From Reticulascus tulasneorum (lineage: Eukaryota; Ascomycota; Sordariomycetes; Glomerellales; Reticulascaceae), in assembly GCA_001557505.1 (NCBI GenBank), contig LSAX01000008.1:744001-808000 (forward strand): a stretch of DNA of 64,000 nt, written 5' to 3'. Made by a program: the position numbers and the translations under genes. Numbering within the stretch: the stretch's first letter is position 1; every line of letters starts with the position of its first letter. Below the pieces are notes generated by a model. The model did not search any database and was not told where the DNA came from. It saw nothing but the letters and a program-made list of their open reading frames with translations. Shown one piece after another: positions 40,499 through 53,300 of this stretch.

Positions 40499-43400
40499 TC
40501 TTTGCGAACCTGCTTCTCGTTTGGGTGATGCGATCTCAACCTTCAGATATTAATCTAGTACGATCTGTATCCGAGCATGACAGTATTTCGGCTGTAGTCA
40601 ACTATCTAGGCAGCAGAGACCATGAACAAGGTGGAAATGGTTTAAGTAACGTGTACGGAAAGCTTCTGAGGCTATCGGACGAACAACCATGTGCGGTGCT
40701 GGACAGCTTGGGAGGGCCCTTATTCTTTTCTGAATGAGTTTTGAAAAACCGCCAGCTTGGATGCCCGCTAGGGAAATAGAGTTATGATCAAGGTTAATGA
40801 AGCTTAAAATGCAAGCCAAGGGTCTGCGGTGTTTTTGTTCTTGGGTTCTGGGCTTCCGCACAGTTTAATTCTGTTTGACTCTAAACATGAAATTTGCCAA
40901 ACAGTGCACCAATGTATTCGACTCCATGATAAGGTTCGGAGGCTACAAGAATACGATACCGTTCAACGGAGTCGCTACCTGTGGGGGCACAGAATTCAAG
41001 ATCCTGAGGCAAGGAGCAGGAGTTTTGTGCTCAGCGCGTGAAGTCAGGATTGGCACATGGCACTAGGTACCGTGATTTGGGATAAGAACAGCATGCACCT
41101 TACAGCGCAACCACTTATTATTTGCCTCTAAACGTGCCCTTATCAACCCAAGACTTGGAAATGCACGTCGGTACGGGCGAGGATGACCTGCCGCAGGATC
41201 AACACATACCTATAAGAGGAAGCGAATGGGTTCCTATCTGAACGATAGGTGAGACGTTTCAGAAGTCGTGTCTGTAATCTTTGCGTTACACCTTATTCGC
41301 TTTTAAGTTTTCTCCCAAGACGTGGCATTAAATCTCAAGCCAGCAGTTGGCTCGACTACTCGCTCGCCTGCCAGTTTTCCCCCTGACCTACAGGGCGCTG
41401 GCCGAGCCTCACTGTTCCACGTCACCACTTCACCACGTCACCACGTCGCAACATCTGGCCGTCCCCGCCGCCTTCGCACTCGGAGAGATGGAATGTGGAC
41501 ATCAATCCATTTGCTCGAGTACACGCATGTAGGACACGCAAGAACTGACGCCTTCAGGCCTGTGTCAGACGCTAGAAGAAGCCCCCAGCCCACATCTCTT
41601 TGCGGCGAGTCGTGCTCCCAACCTAACAGTGCCAGACTTTAAACCAGCACTCTCCTAGTAGCAAAACCTTGACCACTGCCTGCCGGTCGTTGCTTTAAAA
41701 CCCCTTGGTCCACCTAGAGGGGCCGAAGCAGGGGCGGCTAGTCAGTATCCATTCCGACATATGGAGAAGGTATGAGATTCATAAGAACTCTGTCAGCCGT
41801 AATCGGGACAAAAACACCTTAGCGTCTACCCACAACCCGGGACGCTAGCCAGGCTCGACGACTACTGGTGCTTTTGCATAAAAACTGCTCGTTAGGAGTC
41901 GAGCAGGGGAGATATGTATCTCCACCTAGGTAGATATCCAGAGGGCTGTGGCCTCAGGCCTACTGCGTAGTAAATTGTTTACCAGCCCCTGTCTAGCTGC
42001 CTGCAGCAGTAGAAACAAGTTGCGATAGTCGCCGTCGCGTAAAGACAGTTCGTTTCCCCGAGACGCTGGGGTGCATACGTACATACGTGGGAAATGGAAC
42101 GCAAACTCGGGCCCTATTAGTACAGATGTTGAAACAGTAAAAAAAAACCAATGGCGGGGGGGTATGGATCGTCATTGGGCAGCAGCATCACCAAGCGCAC
42201 GCACGGCGTGTTCGGCAAATGTTGCCCTCCTGAGCTGGGGCTGCAACTGTCAAACGGCATCGACGGCAGTTTTATTACGCGTACGAATAACCTATTTTGC
42301 TCATGGTTCGCATCGCTAGCGGCCCGCCCGCAGGAAGAGGGTGTGGCGTGGCAAAGGGCTCATACCAGACGCCACCACATCCCGCTGTCGAAGAGAGCAC
42401 GTTCTCCCGAATTCCAACCAAAAAGCGACATCAACCAGCAACAGCCGTCAGATATGCCGAGCGAAAATGCCTTCGCTCATCTGAAACTAGGCTCGCAACG
42501 TACCCTTCCTGGCCATTACTCCATGCCCTTGGTATCTTCCCGTGAGTGACGCGAGTCTAGGTCGATAGATCAGCAAAATGAGCAGACCCATCATTCGATC
42601 GACGATGGACACGAGCGCCTTGCTTAGAAACTGACCCCACAGCGCAATGAAAAGAAGCTCTGCCCCAACGCTGATGAAACCAAAGATCCCCTTGGCACTG
42701 GGGCCCGTAGATACGCCCGTTGAAACATCCTCCTCTAACTAAGACTGTGTCAATAATTCGAGCTGTTAGAGTCTGTACTACGTAGTCGCACGGTTTCCAA
42801 GATCGACAAGCACCGCGGAGTCGATGGCTAGAGTATCAATCGCCAATCTATCTATTCCTCGGGAATATTTCCCTGCAGTGGCAAAACCAAGTGCCGTATA
42901 AAAAAGCAATGCGTTTTGTCGGAGCCGAAGCGTCTCAAGAATTAAGAATAGAATTCGAGACAAGCCACCGATCGTGCGGCTAATTCCCAGTAGAGTTCAT
43001 GTCCCCCATGGATGAGGTTAAATCTTCCAAGTCGAGCAACTCGACGCGACCCCCTGGCTTCCCGCTCTAACAGCCCCCAAACGCTCTAAAACCTGCTCGT
43101 TTTTAGGAGACAGGGCAGGTTTTGCCCGCCACCAACATCGGCCCCCCTACAAGTCTCCGACAACACCTCCCATCTCAGCATCCCACATTCGCCAATTCCT
43201 TCCTACAGGTCGGGGGGCCAGAAGATGCGACGAAACGAGGGACGGGGCCGCTTTCTTCACGCACAGACTCCCACAACGAACGAGCGCATTGTTCTGCCAT
43301 GTCACAGGTTTCTCAAACGGGAAGTCCTCTCTTCACTTTGCCCTTGTCCATGATGCCGAGCTTCCCAGCGACACCCAGTGAGCTTTTGCTCGGTGCCGGG

Positions 43401-45089
43401 GGGTCTTGGGTGTTGCACTTCCCCCCCGTCCATCCCTCTAAGGCGGGAATCTCTGTGCGTCAGATAGATGCTTCAGAAACTCAAAAAGCATCGGCTGGAG
43501 TTTCCTGGTCACGGCCAGTCGACAGGTCTATTTAAAGAAGCCTAAATCGAAGGACGGGAGGGCATGGGCGTGATCTTTGTGGACTTTCGTAGCCAAGACT
43601 CACATCAAGTTCATGGATGGGCAAAAGTTGCTTACTAGAGTGTTAGAGTTGGATCTCCTGGCCGTGGATCAAACCTCGTATCTAGCGTTGAGATGAGCAT
43701 CACTGCACATCGCAGGTAAGCAATGGGAGTTGAGACGGGTTTGGCATTGCGCTCTGAGGGTGCTGACAGGCATGATTCTGGCTTGCTCTATTTGTGGCCA
43801 TAGTCGTCGCCTAGACTAGAGAACGAGCCCTACGCTTGCAGATGATGCTTGATGCTGTGGTAGAAGAGAACACTTCGGCACCCTCCTGGGACTAGGTAAA
43901 CTGGACCCGCAGGATGATGGTTCTACCATCCCCATCAAGAAAATCAGGGGCAAGATCAGTGGGATTAACATTGGAAGGCTGCTCACGCGAATCATTACCG
44001 ACTCATCCTGGAGGAATCCAGCGAGTACGAACCGCACTGTCTGCCTCCGTATTTCTCTTCCCAACCTGAGCCTGCCGATCATTCACTAGACAGCATATGC
44101 ATGGGATGATATCACCTGATTTTCTGGCGCTGCCAGCGCGATGCTCATGTGGCGGATCCTGTCGCTCAAGGGGTTTGCGTAGACGAACTCCAGGATGAAA
44201 GACACACGTATCAACAAATACAACCAGGTTTGTGGTTGGCCGCCTTCCTCGTTGCATGTCAGATACTTCCACCACTCCCTAAAGATACACACAAAGAAAA
44301 TGTATCACACGTGCAAATAGGGGGGAACTCAATAACGGAGTGGCTTTGATGGCGTACTCCTTCAGGATGCAACGGGCGCAAGCCGTAAAACATTATCAAG
44401 TTAAACTCTAATAATCCTTCTTCCCCTCCTCATTTACGCCAATCTATCAGGGCAAATCTTTTGCATGGAACATGCGGGGGGACTACTGTACACACGTAGA
44501 GCATTGTCGCGAAGCTATCAAGTAAGAGAACAAGAAAAAAAGATGTAGAGGAACATTGAGGATGTGACACCGAGTCTAGCGATAATGCACAGCACGTAAA
44601 AGTAATGCTTGTATATCTATTGTTCTCTTCAAATGAGAGCAAAAACCTATGTACTCGAACTCATACGGCTTGAACCGCAAGGCAGTAAAGACTGTAAAGT
44701 GTCTGTAAAAAGGATTTCCCATTTCGCCTTGTGCCCCCCTTCCCCTTGTAGTGCTGTGCCATGAACGTCGCTGAACAGTATAACATAAAAAAATCAAACA
44801 AGTCTTCCATACCGCAGGCCCTTGTAGGTTCCTGTCCAGTCCGATCCGGTCCTGTCCGGTTTCAATCCACAGCGCCATGCCGATGCTCGTGCTTTTGCCA
44901 GTAAAAAAGTAAAAGAAAAAGGGAATATCACACTCTATTGCCACCATGATTCCATTTAAGGAAAGCTAGCACCGAGTCCCTTAGTCTACCGTGATCATAG
45001 TCTTCGTTTCGCGGCCCTTGGTCCTCCATCCACATCTGTAGCTCCCAGTGCAGATCAAGGCCTCTCCAATGCCACCATTAGCGGACAAG
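40499..45089. other. Gene-free region between the M13 peptidase and the WOPR gene (3' side of both)
   Basis: About 4.6 kb between two convergent genes. Short frames on both strands (for example 41322-41642, 42151-42549, 43122-43535) are rich in Ser/Pro/Arg and overlap one another, as expected for noncoding DNA. A small run of GTCACCAC-like units occurs near 41421-41447. Part of the right end will be the 3' untranslated region of the WOPR gene. Confidence 0.45.
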
Positions 45090-46523
45090 CTAAATGCAGA
45101 ATTTGCGGTCCAGTAACTGAATAGCCCGAGCATCATGGCTTGTTCCACCGTTTCGGTCAGCAGATAGACCAGTGATGGCAGCGTTGGTGCGGGGCGAGCT
45201 CCCGGCACTGTTTGTGCCGTTAGGATTTGCGCTGTTAGGCTCCGAGTTCGCGGGCGTAGGGTGCAGGAGTGCCGAAAGGCTAGCTTTATTACCGCCCATG
45301 GCGCCGACACTGTTATCTGAGTGCGAACTTCGTGGCGGAGAGACCGACAATGCCCTATTTGGTGGGGTTTGTGTAATGGGGTACCCGTGAGACGGGGCGG
45401 GCAGAGGGCCCTGCGGGTTTCGCGCGCTCGTGACACCCAGCCGCGGGTCGATCATCACAGCCTGAGCCGCTTGCGCAACAAGGTGTTGTGACCGCGGTGA
45501 ATCAGACACTCGTTGAGACTGCTGTTGTGTATGGGCCATTCGCGGCGATAGATGTAGAGGTGCATACTGTGACATGGGTTTCTGGTGTGCTTGCAGTGGC
45601 GGCAACGCCGATCGCTCGTATGGGGAAGGCTGTTGTTGTGAGTACTGAGGAGGTTGAGAAGTCGCGTGGGAGACTGGAGGTAGTTGATGTTGTTGCTGCT
45701 GTTGTTGTGGTGGCTGCTGATGTTGTTGTGGTTGGGATTGGGGATAGGGTGTGGTTGTGTAGTGGCTATAAGGCGGAGTTGCCACGGGGGACGGTGGCCA
45801 AGAATAGCCAGGCGGTTGCTGAGCATATTGTGGTGGATAGTGTTGAGGATGGCTCTGTTGCTGTTGTTGGTGGTGATGATGCGGGTGTGGTGGATGTTGG
45901 GGGTGCTGCGGATGCTGCTGAACCATATATGGCGATTGCTGTACCATCGGCGCTCTCGTCATTGCGGGTGTTGGGTTTCCATCGTGGAGGCTTGACTCGG
46001 GATACATGCCCTTGACAGGTGTGATATGTCGGAGTGAAGGATCACTGGTGGGCTGCGGCATCTCTGGCGAGCCCGGCTGTGGCCTTGAGTAGTAGGAGAT
46101 GAGGTGCAGGTGCTGGCCAGTGGATGTAGTGATGCTGAAGGACTGCTTCATAAGCCCGTCCGCCTTGTATCTGTATCCCTCGGGTTCGCCATCATCTTGG
46201 TCCTCGTCGCTACCGCGGCCCGAGTCCGGCGTCTTTCCCGCACCCCTTCTGCCGTTGCCGAAACCACCCCCTCGCTTGCCTTCCATCTCCCGATAGGTAA
46301 GGAAGCTGCCTGATACCCTGCTGGCGCTCCAGGACTTTCCGTCGGTCCATCTTCTCATGCCAGCCTCTCGCTCGTCCCATACGAACACGGAGCCGGATCT
46401 GATCGATTGCCGTTCCTTTTCCGATAGTCTTCGCTGCACTCGCGGCAGTAGGCCTAGTCTGCAAGCCTCGAACAGTTTGATGGCGTCGGCGGGCGTCCGC
46501 ACGAAGCCGTGATAAGTCTCCAT
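45090..46523 (-). CDS. pac2: WOPR-domain transcription regulator, Gti1/Pac2 family (Pac2-like)
   Basis: ATG 46523 gives METYHGFVRTPADAIKLFEA; the frame extends upstream only through a GTG. The 477-aa product starts with the WOPRa box: LFEACRLGLLPRVQRRLSEK, RSGSVFVWDEREAGMRRWTD, then GKSWSASRVSGSFLTYREME. WOPRb follows after a Gly-rich, acidic linker: YRYKADGLMKQSFSITTSTG then HLHLISYY. Wor1/Ryp1/Sge1 relatives control morphological switching, conidiation and virulence programmes. The METYHGFVRTPADAI start fits the Pac2 branch better than the Ryp1/Sge1 branch, though this is by eye. Residues 200-340 are a long Gln/Pro/His-rich tract (HHHHQQQQQ, QQQQQQH), a likely activation or phase-separation segment and a trinucleotide-repeat site. 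The gene stands alone in a gene desert, with about 17 kb of upstream DNA. Confidence 0.92.
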   Translation of the reverse strand: METYHGFVRTPADAIKLFEACRLGLLPRVQRRLSEKERQSIRSGSVFVWDEREAGMRRWTDGKSWSASRVSGSFLTYREMEGKRGGGFGNGRRGAGKTPDSGRGSDEDQDDGEPEGYRYKADGLMKQSFSITTSTGQHLHLISYYSRPQPGSPEMPQPTSDPSLRHITPVKGMYPESSLHDGNPTPAMTRAPMVQQSPYMVQQHPQHPQHPPHPHHHHQQQQQSHPQHYPPQYAQQPPGYSWPPSPVATPPYSHYTTTPYPQSQPQQHQQPPQQQQQQHQLPPVSHATSQPPQYSQQQPSPYERSALPPLQAHQKPMSQYAPLHLSPRMAHTQQQSQRVSDSPRSQHLVAQAAQAVMIDPRLGVTSARNPQGPLPAPSHGYPITQTPPNRALSVSPPRSSHSDNSVGAMGGNKASLSALLHPTPANSEPNSANPNGTNSAGSSPRTNAAITGLSADRNGGTSHDARAIQLLDRKFCI

Positions 46524-48832
46524 TGTGTTGGTTGTTGAGGATGAAAGGTAAATGATGGTGAATGGATGCCAAATTGGCAAAGGATAAGAGGCAGATGGCA
46601 GATCAGCAAGATGCTCAAACACTCGAGGTCCTGGTCGTTGAGATGTTTTTAAAGAAAGAGGCCTGGCGCTCTCTTAAACCTTCCTCGTATCCTCCACGTA
46701 AGCCTAGTACTGCTCAAAGGATGCAGGATTAGACTAGGTTGGCGTCGGTAAAACCTTCCAAACGGTGGATTGAGAGAAAAGTGGACGGGTTAGGGTGACC
46801 CTGGGAGCTTGGCGTTTCTGAGTCGAGAGCAGGTGCAGTGCCAAGAGAAACCAATGGCTGGTTAAGCTGAGACGTCGCGCGAGTGGTGTGGGGACGACGC
46901 TTTTAGCCTTTTTTTCGAGGTTCGAGGTTCTGGTGGGATGAGATGTCCAGGCGCCAAAGCAATGGAGGCTCTAGTCCTGGTCAGAGGAAATTTGACGGGC
47001 GAGTCGTTTTGGTGGCGTGGGTACCAAGACGAGACTCCAAAGGCTGATGCAGAACAGGTGGGTTAGCTCCGCCAGACCATACAAGCGCAGGATAAAAGAC
47101 TCGAGGAAGTCGAGACAGTGTTTCGTAGGCAATGACAGAAGCTTAATCCAAAAATAACCTTGTCTTGTTTGATCAATGGAATTGGGAAAGAGGCCGTGGA
47201 CGCATTGAGCTGCACGCCAGTACGAGAGCGTGCGGATGGAGTATTGTCTGTCAAGACTTGCGACTAGCAGCAGGCTTGCGAGACGTGCAGGGTTGGGAAT
47301 CCGACCGCGCTGGTGCAGCATCTGTACCATATATAAATGATGATACAACACCACGCAGACGTATCCACCCAAGTCACCACCCCCCATGACGAGTTGGTAT
47401 GGGCATGGATGGTGCAGCTAAGGTTTCTTCTGGAAGTCCATACGAACTGGCGCGCCGCCTCAGCCGATCCAATGGACAGACCTCGACTAAAACTGCCCTC
47501 CTGAAACTTCAAAGTGGTAGATGGGAAGTGGTGGTGGTGGAGGGGTGAGGACATGGGTCAGGGAATGGTTATTCGGCATTGAGGATTTCGGGTGGGTGAA
47601 TAATTCAATTTTGGGACGAAGATCCCCGTCCGGTGACTTGGTTGTCTTATGCGAACCGTGAAAACTTCACAGGCAACCGAGACCAGTTGAGGAAAGCAGG
47701 TCAACCATGCATGTCATGGACTTCTGATTTCAGCAGCCAAACGGGGGACATATGATGACTGCTCTCCAGATCTGGTGGTCATGCCATATGTTGCTGACTC
47801 GATGGGACTGGCGGGGCAGGGGATTTCCACTGGATACCCCTGTATGCATTGAAGTGTCGCCCCCAATCCTCACGATTTGGCAAGCTAGAGCCCGGCAAAT
47901 TGGGGAAGACAGACACAGATCGTGACGCAAGCACGCTTGACAGGCGTCTAATGCATTGAGGAGAAAGGACGACTGCGTGCAGGGACGAAGATATGCCATT
48001 GCGGACAGGGAGGAAAGACAAAAACAAGCATAGAGAGACGACGATCCACACGTACCTGATTGTGAGGGGAGATAGGGCTGTAGATTCGATGAAATCAAGC
48101 TTCTACGAAAGCTTTCGGTGATATATTGCAGGAGGTTGCAGAGGTGACAGGCAAGCGAAGCGGTAGGTTTAAAAAAGACTGCGTCTTGAATGACGTGCTG
48201 TTGCGTGGTGATTGTCGTTCGACTTATGCCTCTTTGGTGTCCCTGAGCTCGATGAAAGGGAGATCGATCCGTTTAAAGCGAAAAACAGATCCAGGAAAAG
48301 GGGTTTTGCTCTAAATTCTAGCACCAAGTGCCGTCGGTTACCAAGAGCTCGGTTACCGCGGACAAGAGGCTGCAGCGCTGGATTTGGCTGCAGTGGATGC
48401 TAGCGGAGGGCTTCTTCGGTGGAATAAGCTTTTCTGGTCGGGATAACGCTGCCACTGTAAAGTCAGAATCGTCCCCACTAAAGACGGAAGTGACGGTATG
48501 GAGAGTCGGATGACGACGCCAGGAGGGCGCAGGCAAGGGGCCCTCGTGGACGTGTGGATGGGTTGGATGGGGTTGAAGAAAATGCGACGTATGCCAACTA
48601 ACGGAGGGGGTTCGGGATGTGGGAGGATGGCAATAAACACTGAGTAAGGTAGCCAAGGGATGGGTAATTTACTTACCACGTAGGTACGTATAAAATCTAT
48701 GGAGAACGGCTCTGTTCACACACTGGCACGGAACGAATGCACGCACGCCTCGGTTTCGCGCAAGTTTCCTCGGCCGATGATCCAGCGGATATTCGGCCAC
48801 GGCAGGTGATGGGGTGGTGCGGCCTGGACTTA

Positions 48833-48851
48833 GGGGGGGAGGGGGGGGGGG
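48833..48851. repeat. G tract, G7-A-G11
   Basis: A guanine run on the plus strand is interrupted once. It is about 2.3 kb upstream of the WOPR start and reads as C on the transcribed strand. Confidence 0.9.
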
Positions 48852-49387
48852 CGTTCGTCTTTGGGAATTGCGCGAGTCGAAGGCCGTTTCTGAAAGGTGT
48901 TGGATGTTGGCCGTCTTGCCGACTGTTCCAGCTCTTGTCCGAATTCCCTCTCGCTCCGAATAATGTTGGTCGAGGTCTGATGGTGTGCGATCCCAGATAA
49001 TGCTGCTCCAAGGCCTCCAGCAAAAACCTCGCTCTTTCTTGTGTGTCCTGCCCCTCGTGCCTTCTTAGCTTTCCAGTGGGTTTTCCTCCCAGATGCTCTC
49101 AGGTTGTGAGTGGGTCGTCGACGATCGCCATGTACAGTGGCAGTAGTACGATAGATGATGGGCGAATCCTGAACCTCTGCTGTGCTGTCGCGGAGAACAG
49201 TCGTCAAAGCTGGGGGGGAGAGCAGGGCAAAGGTGAAAGGTGAGTGAGGGAGAGAGAAGGGGATTAACAAGAAGAGAGGATATTGTGGGAGAAGATGACT
49301 CGAGATCAGCCCGCTATTATAAATGGACGGCGAGGCAGGGCAGGCACGAGGGATAGGGTAGGTAAGGTAGGTAGGAGGATGCAGAGG

Positions 49388-49430
49388 CAAAGCCAAAAGC
49401 CTGAAAAAGCCAAAAAGCCAAAAACGCCCC
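49388..49430. repeat. AAAAGCC-type short tandem repeat
   Basis: Imperfect copies of a 6-9-nt A-rich unit ending in GCC run across 43 bp just after a GTAGGTAAG-rich stretch (about 49355-49378). It lies in the upstream region of the WOPR gene. Confidence 0.55.
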
Positions 49431-50359
49431 AAGAAAGTGCTACAACCAACCAAGCCTGGCCAAGGAATAGCCAAGCAGAGTTCTGCAAAGTAGAGTACCT
49501 ACGTTGCCTACTTCCAGATGTAAAGTTACTTGGGATCCCTACATGAGATCCTTGCGGCGGGTCGGGAGAAAAACGAGAGTGGGAATATCATATCATCCAA
49601 ATTTACATTTCAAGCTTATTTCGACAGTCTCCCGCTTGCGCAGTAGACTCACCCAAGCTTTTAGTTTAGTGGGAACCCCCTACAAGTCGGCCTATCACCG
49701 CCCGCTATTACGCATGGCGCCGCCGCCGACACCCCTGAAGCCTTGTCTGCCGCTGGAAAAGAAGTGGTGAGATGTGGAAGTACTCTGGAGACACCCCCCC
49801 ACCCCCCCGGGTCCTCTGATTTTTCCTCTCTACTCATCCTCACTGCACTACCTGGCTTTTACCACAGGGGCATGAAGATAAGCACAGGGCTCGAGAAGCC
49901 CGACATCCGTACCTGCTTATGGAGACAGGGTCTCACGGGGGTGGGTTGGCCTACAGGGAGGGCTCTAAGCTGCGTCTAATAACAGGTCACTCACTGACTG
50001 ATGGGCAGGTCTTGTGAAGCTACTGCAACACCACATTTGTAATATGCCTGTCCTGCCTGTGCCCTTCTTTCACCAAGCACACATCTCATCACATCGCACG
50101 CATGCGCACACTGGGCTAGGTTCTTCTGCACACAAATCTTGAAGCCCTCGGCATACATGTGCGTACCTATATACCTCCCCCGGCCTGCCCAGACGCAGAG
50201 CCAACACCGTAACAATTTCTTTCCTGGTAACGTAGTAGCCCCCGATGTAACCGAGAGGCCAAGCAGCACGCGCGCATAGGATAGCCAGAGCGAGGATGCC
50301 TCCCTCGTACGCGTACCTGACTTTACACGCAGATCTGGGGGTGTAATCCAACTTCCAAT

Positions 50360-50375
50360 CCCCCCCCCCCCCCCC
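50360..50375. repeat. Poly-C tract, 16 bases
   Basis: An uninterrupted run of 16 cytosines in the gene desert. It is prone to length errors in sequencing. Confidence 0.9.
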
Positions 50376-53300
50376 ATCTCGTACCAGAATCTTTGGGGGC
50401 GGATCTTAAGGCTCGTCGGGAACCCGACCTCTAACCCTAATTGACCACCCCCGTGTAATTGACTAGCGTTATGGATGGGATGGACTTCAGGGGTGGCCTG
50501 GCCCTTGGCCTGCTCATCCACCAGCGGCCGGCCTTTGCTAAGTTACCTCGTACGGCGGGGAAAACGCTACCTTACCTTAAGTTAAGTTATCGACCAAGTT
50601 CCACTTTTCGAGACTCACTGCTGCTTCCTCTTTCCTACCTAAGGTAGTCAATCTGTGTGTGCCCAGCACTAATTACATTTCTGCGTACGTAGTAGTACTA
50701 CTTACTGTACGGAGAACGGGGAGATGGACGCCAGGATCATACTCCGTCGTATGCAGACGAAATGCCCACGATAGTGATTCAGGCAGGGTAGCCGGGTATT
50801 CTGCTATCCTTCACAGCGCTAGTGAAAACCATTCCGGAAAATGTTCATAATCATCTTCTTCTTCTCAGCTTCTCGAACACCCCGCCTCCGACTTGTGTTT
50901 CAGGAAATATCACCTCGATCGGAAAACCGTACTTAGTCCTGCGGCCGCAGTCCCTGGTGCTGACGCTGAGTGAGATCGACGTCCGCTTCTGGCCCCGCCG
51001 CACCTGTACTCGTATCCTCCCTCAGGATTATCGGCAAACTTCTCTTGTACGTGCTCGCAAGTCGGCATTCTACTTGTCGTAATAATGAACGGTGGGCCAG
51101 ACGAGTGGCCTACTGGGAACCTGGCTGTTGCGCTGCCTGCCGTCATTCGCACGCAATTTCTTTTTATTTCCGTCCCTTAGTTGAGTTCGCATGATGCCAA
51201 GGTACCATGTCCTCCACGGCAAACACATACCCTCACCAGCAAACTCGTCGAAGACAGGATACCTGCGAGTCGTACGCAGGAACATAGGCGCACAGGTGGA
51301 GCAGAACGGGGGCGGCGATGAGTGGAAGTCTTGGCTCCCCATCTGCGCCGCGCAAAGGTAACCTTATGCTGGGATTGTTCACATGTGCCACGGCCTTGGG
51401 AAAACTTCTTGTTCTGGGAGACCATTGAGACTCTCGACCCATTTCGACGACAAACGCCCGTTAGATATGGCTAGTTTGTGGATAGGTACCGATCCCGTTC
51501 TCCTCTCTACCTGCCTGCCTGGGATTCCTCCAACAGGGTGGCTACATCTAGTGGTTCCTCTTGCTGCCTCTCGGAGAGCGGCTTGGTAGTTTCCATGAAT
51601 GAGCCACTGCATAAGAATCCTCTCAGGTGTTACATCTTGTATGCAATTGTTTCTCTACGTTCCTTTACCCCGTTCCTTTTTTCTGGAAGACTCCGGCCTT
51701 TACGATGCATTCGTCATCCCTCGATGGCTCCACCCGCGAAGGATGCGAAGATGCAGAACGGTTGTCCCTTGACAGTCCATCGGCTCGTTTCTGCCTACCA
51801 AGAAGAGATCCTCCGGCGGGCTCCCGACGTCGGTGAACCTTGTCAACAGGGGTGAAAAATACTGGAGGATTTTACTTCCTGAGCCTAGACGCATTTAAAT
51901 CTTGACAATTAACTGCTCGACAGATTCAATTGAAAAAAGTCTCTAACATATAAAGAGACTATACAGTAAAAGAACTAGATAGAAAAAACATCGAGAAAGG
52001 GGAAGATTTACTGGTAAATTCAAAGTGTGCTCTGTGGAATCTATGATAAATCCTCCAGTTTTGTTCACACCTGTTGCTTGTTTCCCGCTTGCTTTGCACC
52101 CACATCAAACACAGGATCGAAATTGTGGGGAGTCGGCTATTCATTTGCCATTCCTTTAGACGTGCGATCCTGCTCCGTACACCAGTACGTTCTGGTAGTA
52201 GCGTGTTAGTGACGGGGATATGCCTAGACAAGCGAGGGATTGCTAACTGATTCGGCTCGAACGGCTTCCATAGGACCTCTCTACTTTCCCTTTTCCGAAT
52301 CGTGGTAGCCCATTGTGCCGATCGTGTAAGCCTAAGGGAGGCGTTAGTGTAGTCTACTCCGGATCCAGGGCACAAGAGACAGATGACATGCGGTGATCTG
52401 CTTCGCACGACGGCACTACTCTGTTTGGCTCAAGGTTTGAGACAGGTGGATGCCATCAGCGTGGCATGTCAGATGCTTATGGCAACGCTAAGCGGCTTGT
52501 GGACCCGACGAAGGTTTATTCCCAGTTCTATTCCAAGCCACTGGACGACAGGTCTAACACATAGCCATGCTCGGCGTTTGTCATTGGGCTGTCTAGCGGT
52601 AACGTGTCTTACATTGTCATCTCCGTAGCAGATATCAGAAGTCGTGTCGTGATTGCACCTCGTCGGCGAACCAAAACCCAGTACTCAACGAGCCGAGCGC
52701 CCTTTTTGTTTCTGTACCACGAGGTTCACTTCTCGTGAGACAAGTATGCGGGCATGAAGTTACTCGCAGCAGCAAGAAAGTAAAATCCGAAATGTTCGAC
52801 TCCCACGGTGCTTTGTACCTGTACCGCAACCTCGCGACGAAGGACTGTGTTGTTGCTCATACGAGGCGCTGCAGAACCAACCGCTGCTCCCCAAGTCCAC
52901 GAGGCATAAGCCTTCGATGCAAACAAAGTCGCCCATACAATCTGCAAAGATCATGCCTGTCTGAGGTTTGTTCTCCACAGCAGCAATTTATGATTTGGCA
53001 TCCGGTTGGCACCCCCCAAACCACACGCGATCCAGCACGCAATTGAGAGTAATGCAGATCCCATCAGAGATTAGGTCGGCCTGAGCCGCCGTCGCACATT
53101 GTCGTAGAGTAGGCGTATTCACACGCACACGGTCGATTAGCCAGGCTCAAATGTCTGCGGATGTATGCGCCGAGGGGGCAAGGTAAGGAATCCAGGGACG
53201 CCATCCGGCAGCATCGCATCCGCACAGAATCTCCGCTTCAACCGGCCGTAGATCCCCTTGGGGGGGTCACATATCGGTGCAAGACCTAGACGCCGATCCT

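Noticed and set aside
45488..46015. 175-codon plus-strand ORF rich in Val/Ala in the WOPR gene
   Set aside because: It is the reverse reading of the Gln/Pro/His trinucleotide repeats. Val runs are the antisense of CAG/CAC-type codons.
48830..49474. 214-codon minus-strand ORF in the gene desert
   Set aside because: Low-complexity Pro/Ser/Leu-rich sequence spanning a G homopolymer, with no recognisable motif or consistent exon signals.
50430..50445. TAACCCTAA-like sequence considered as an internal telomere repeat
   Set aside because: There is only one or two units and no array, so it is a chance match.
49991..50521. 176-codon minus-strand ORF
   Set aside because: It crosses a 16-C homopolymer, has no family resemblance and is overlapped by other frames.
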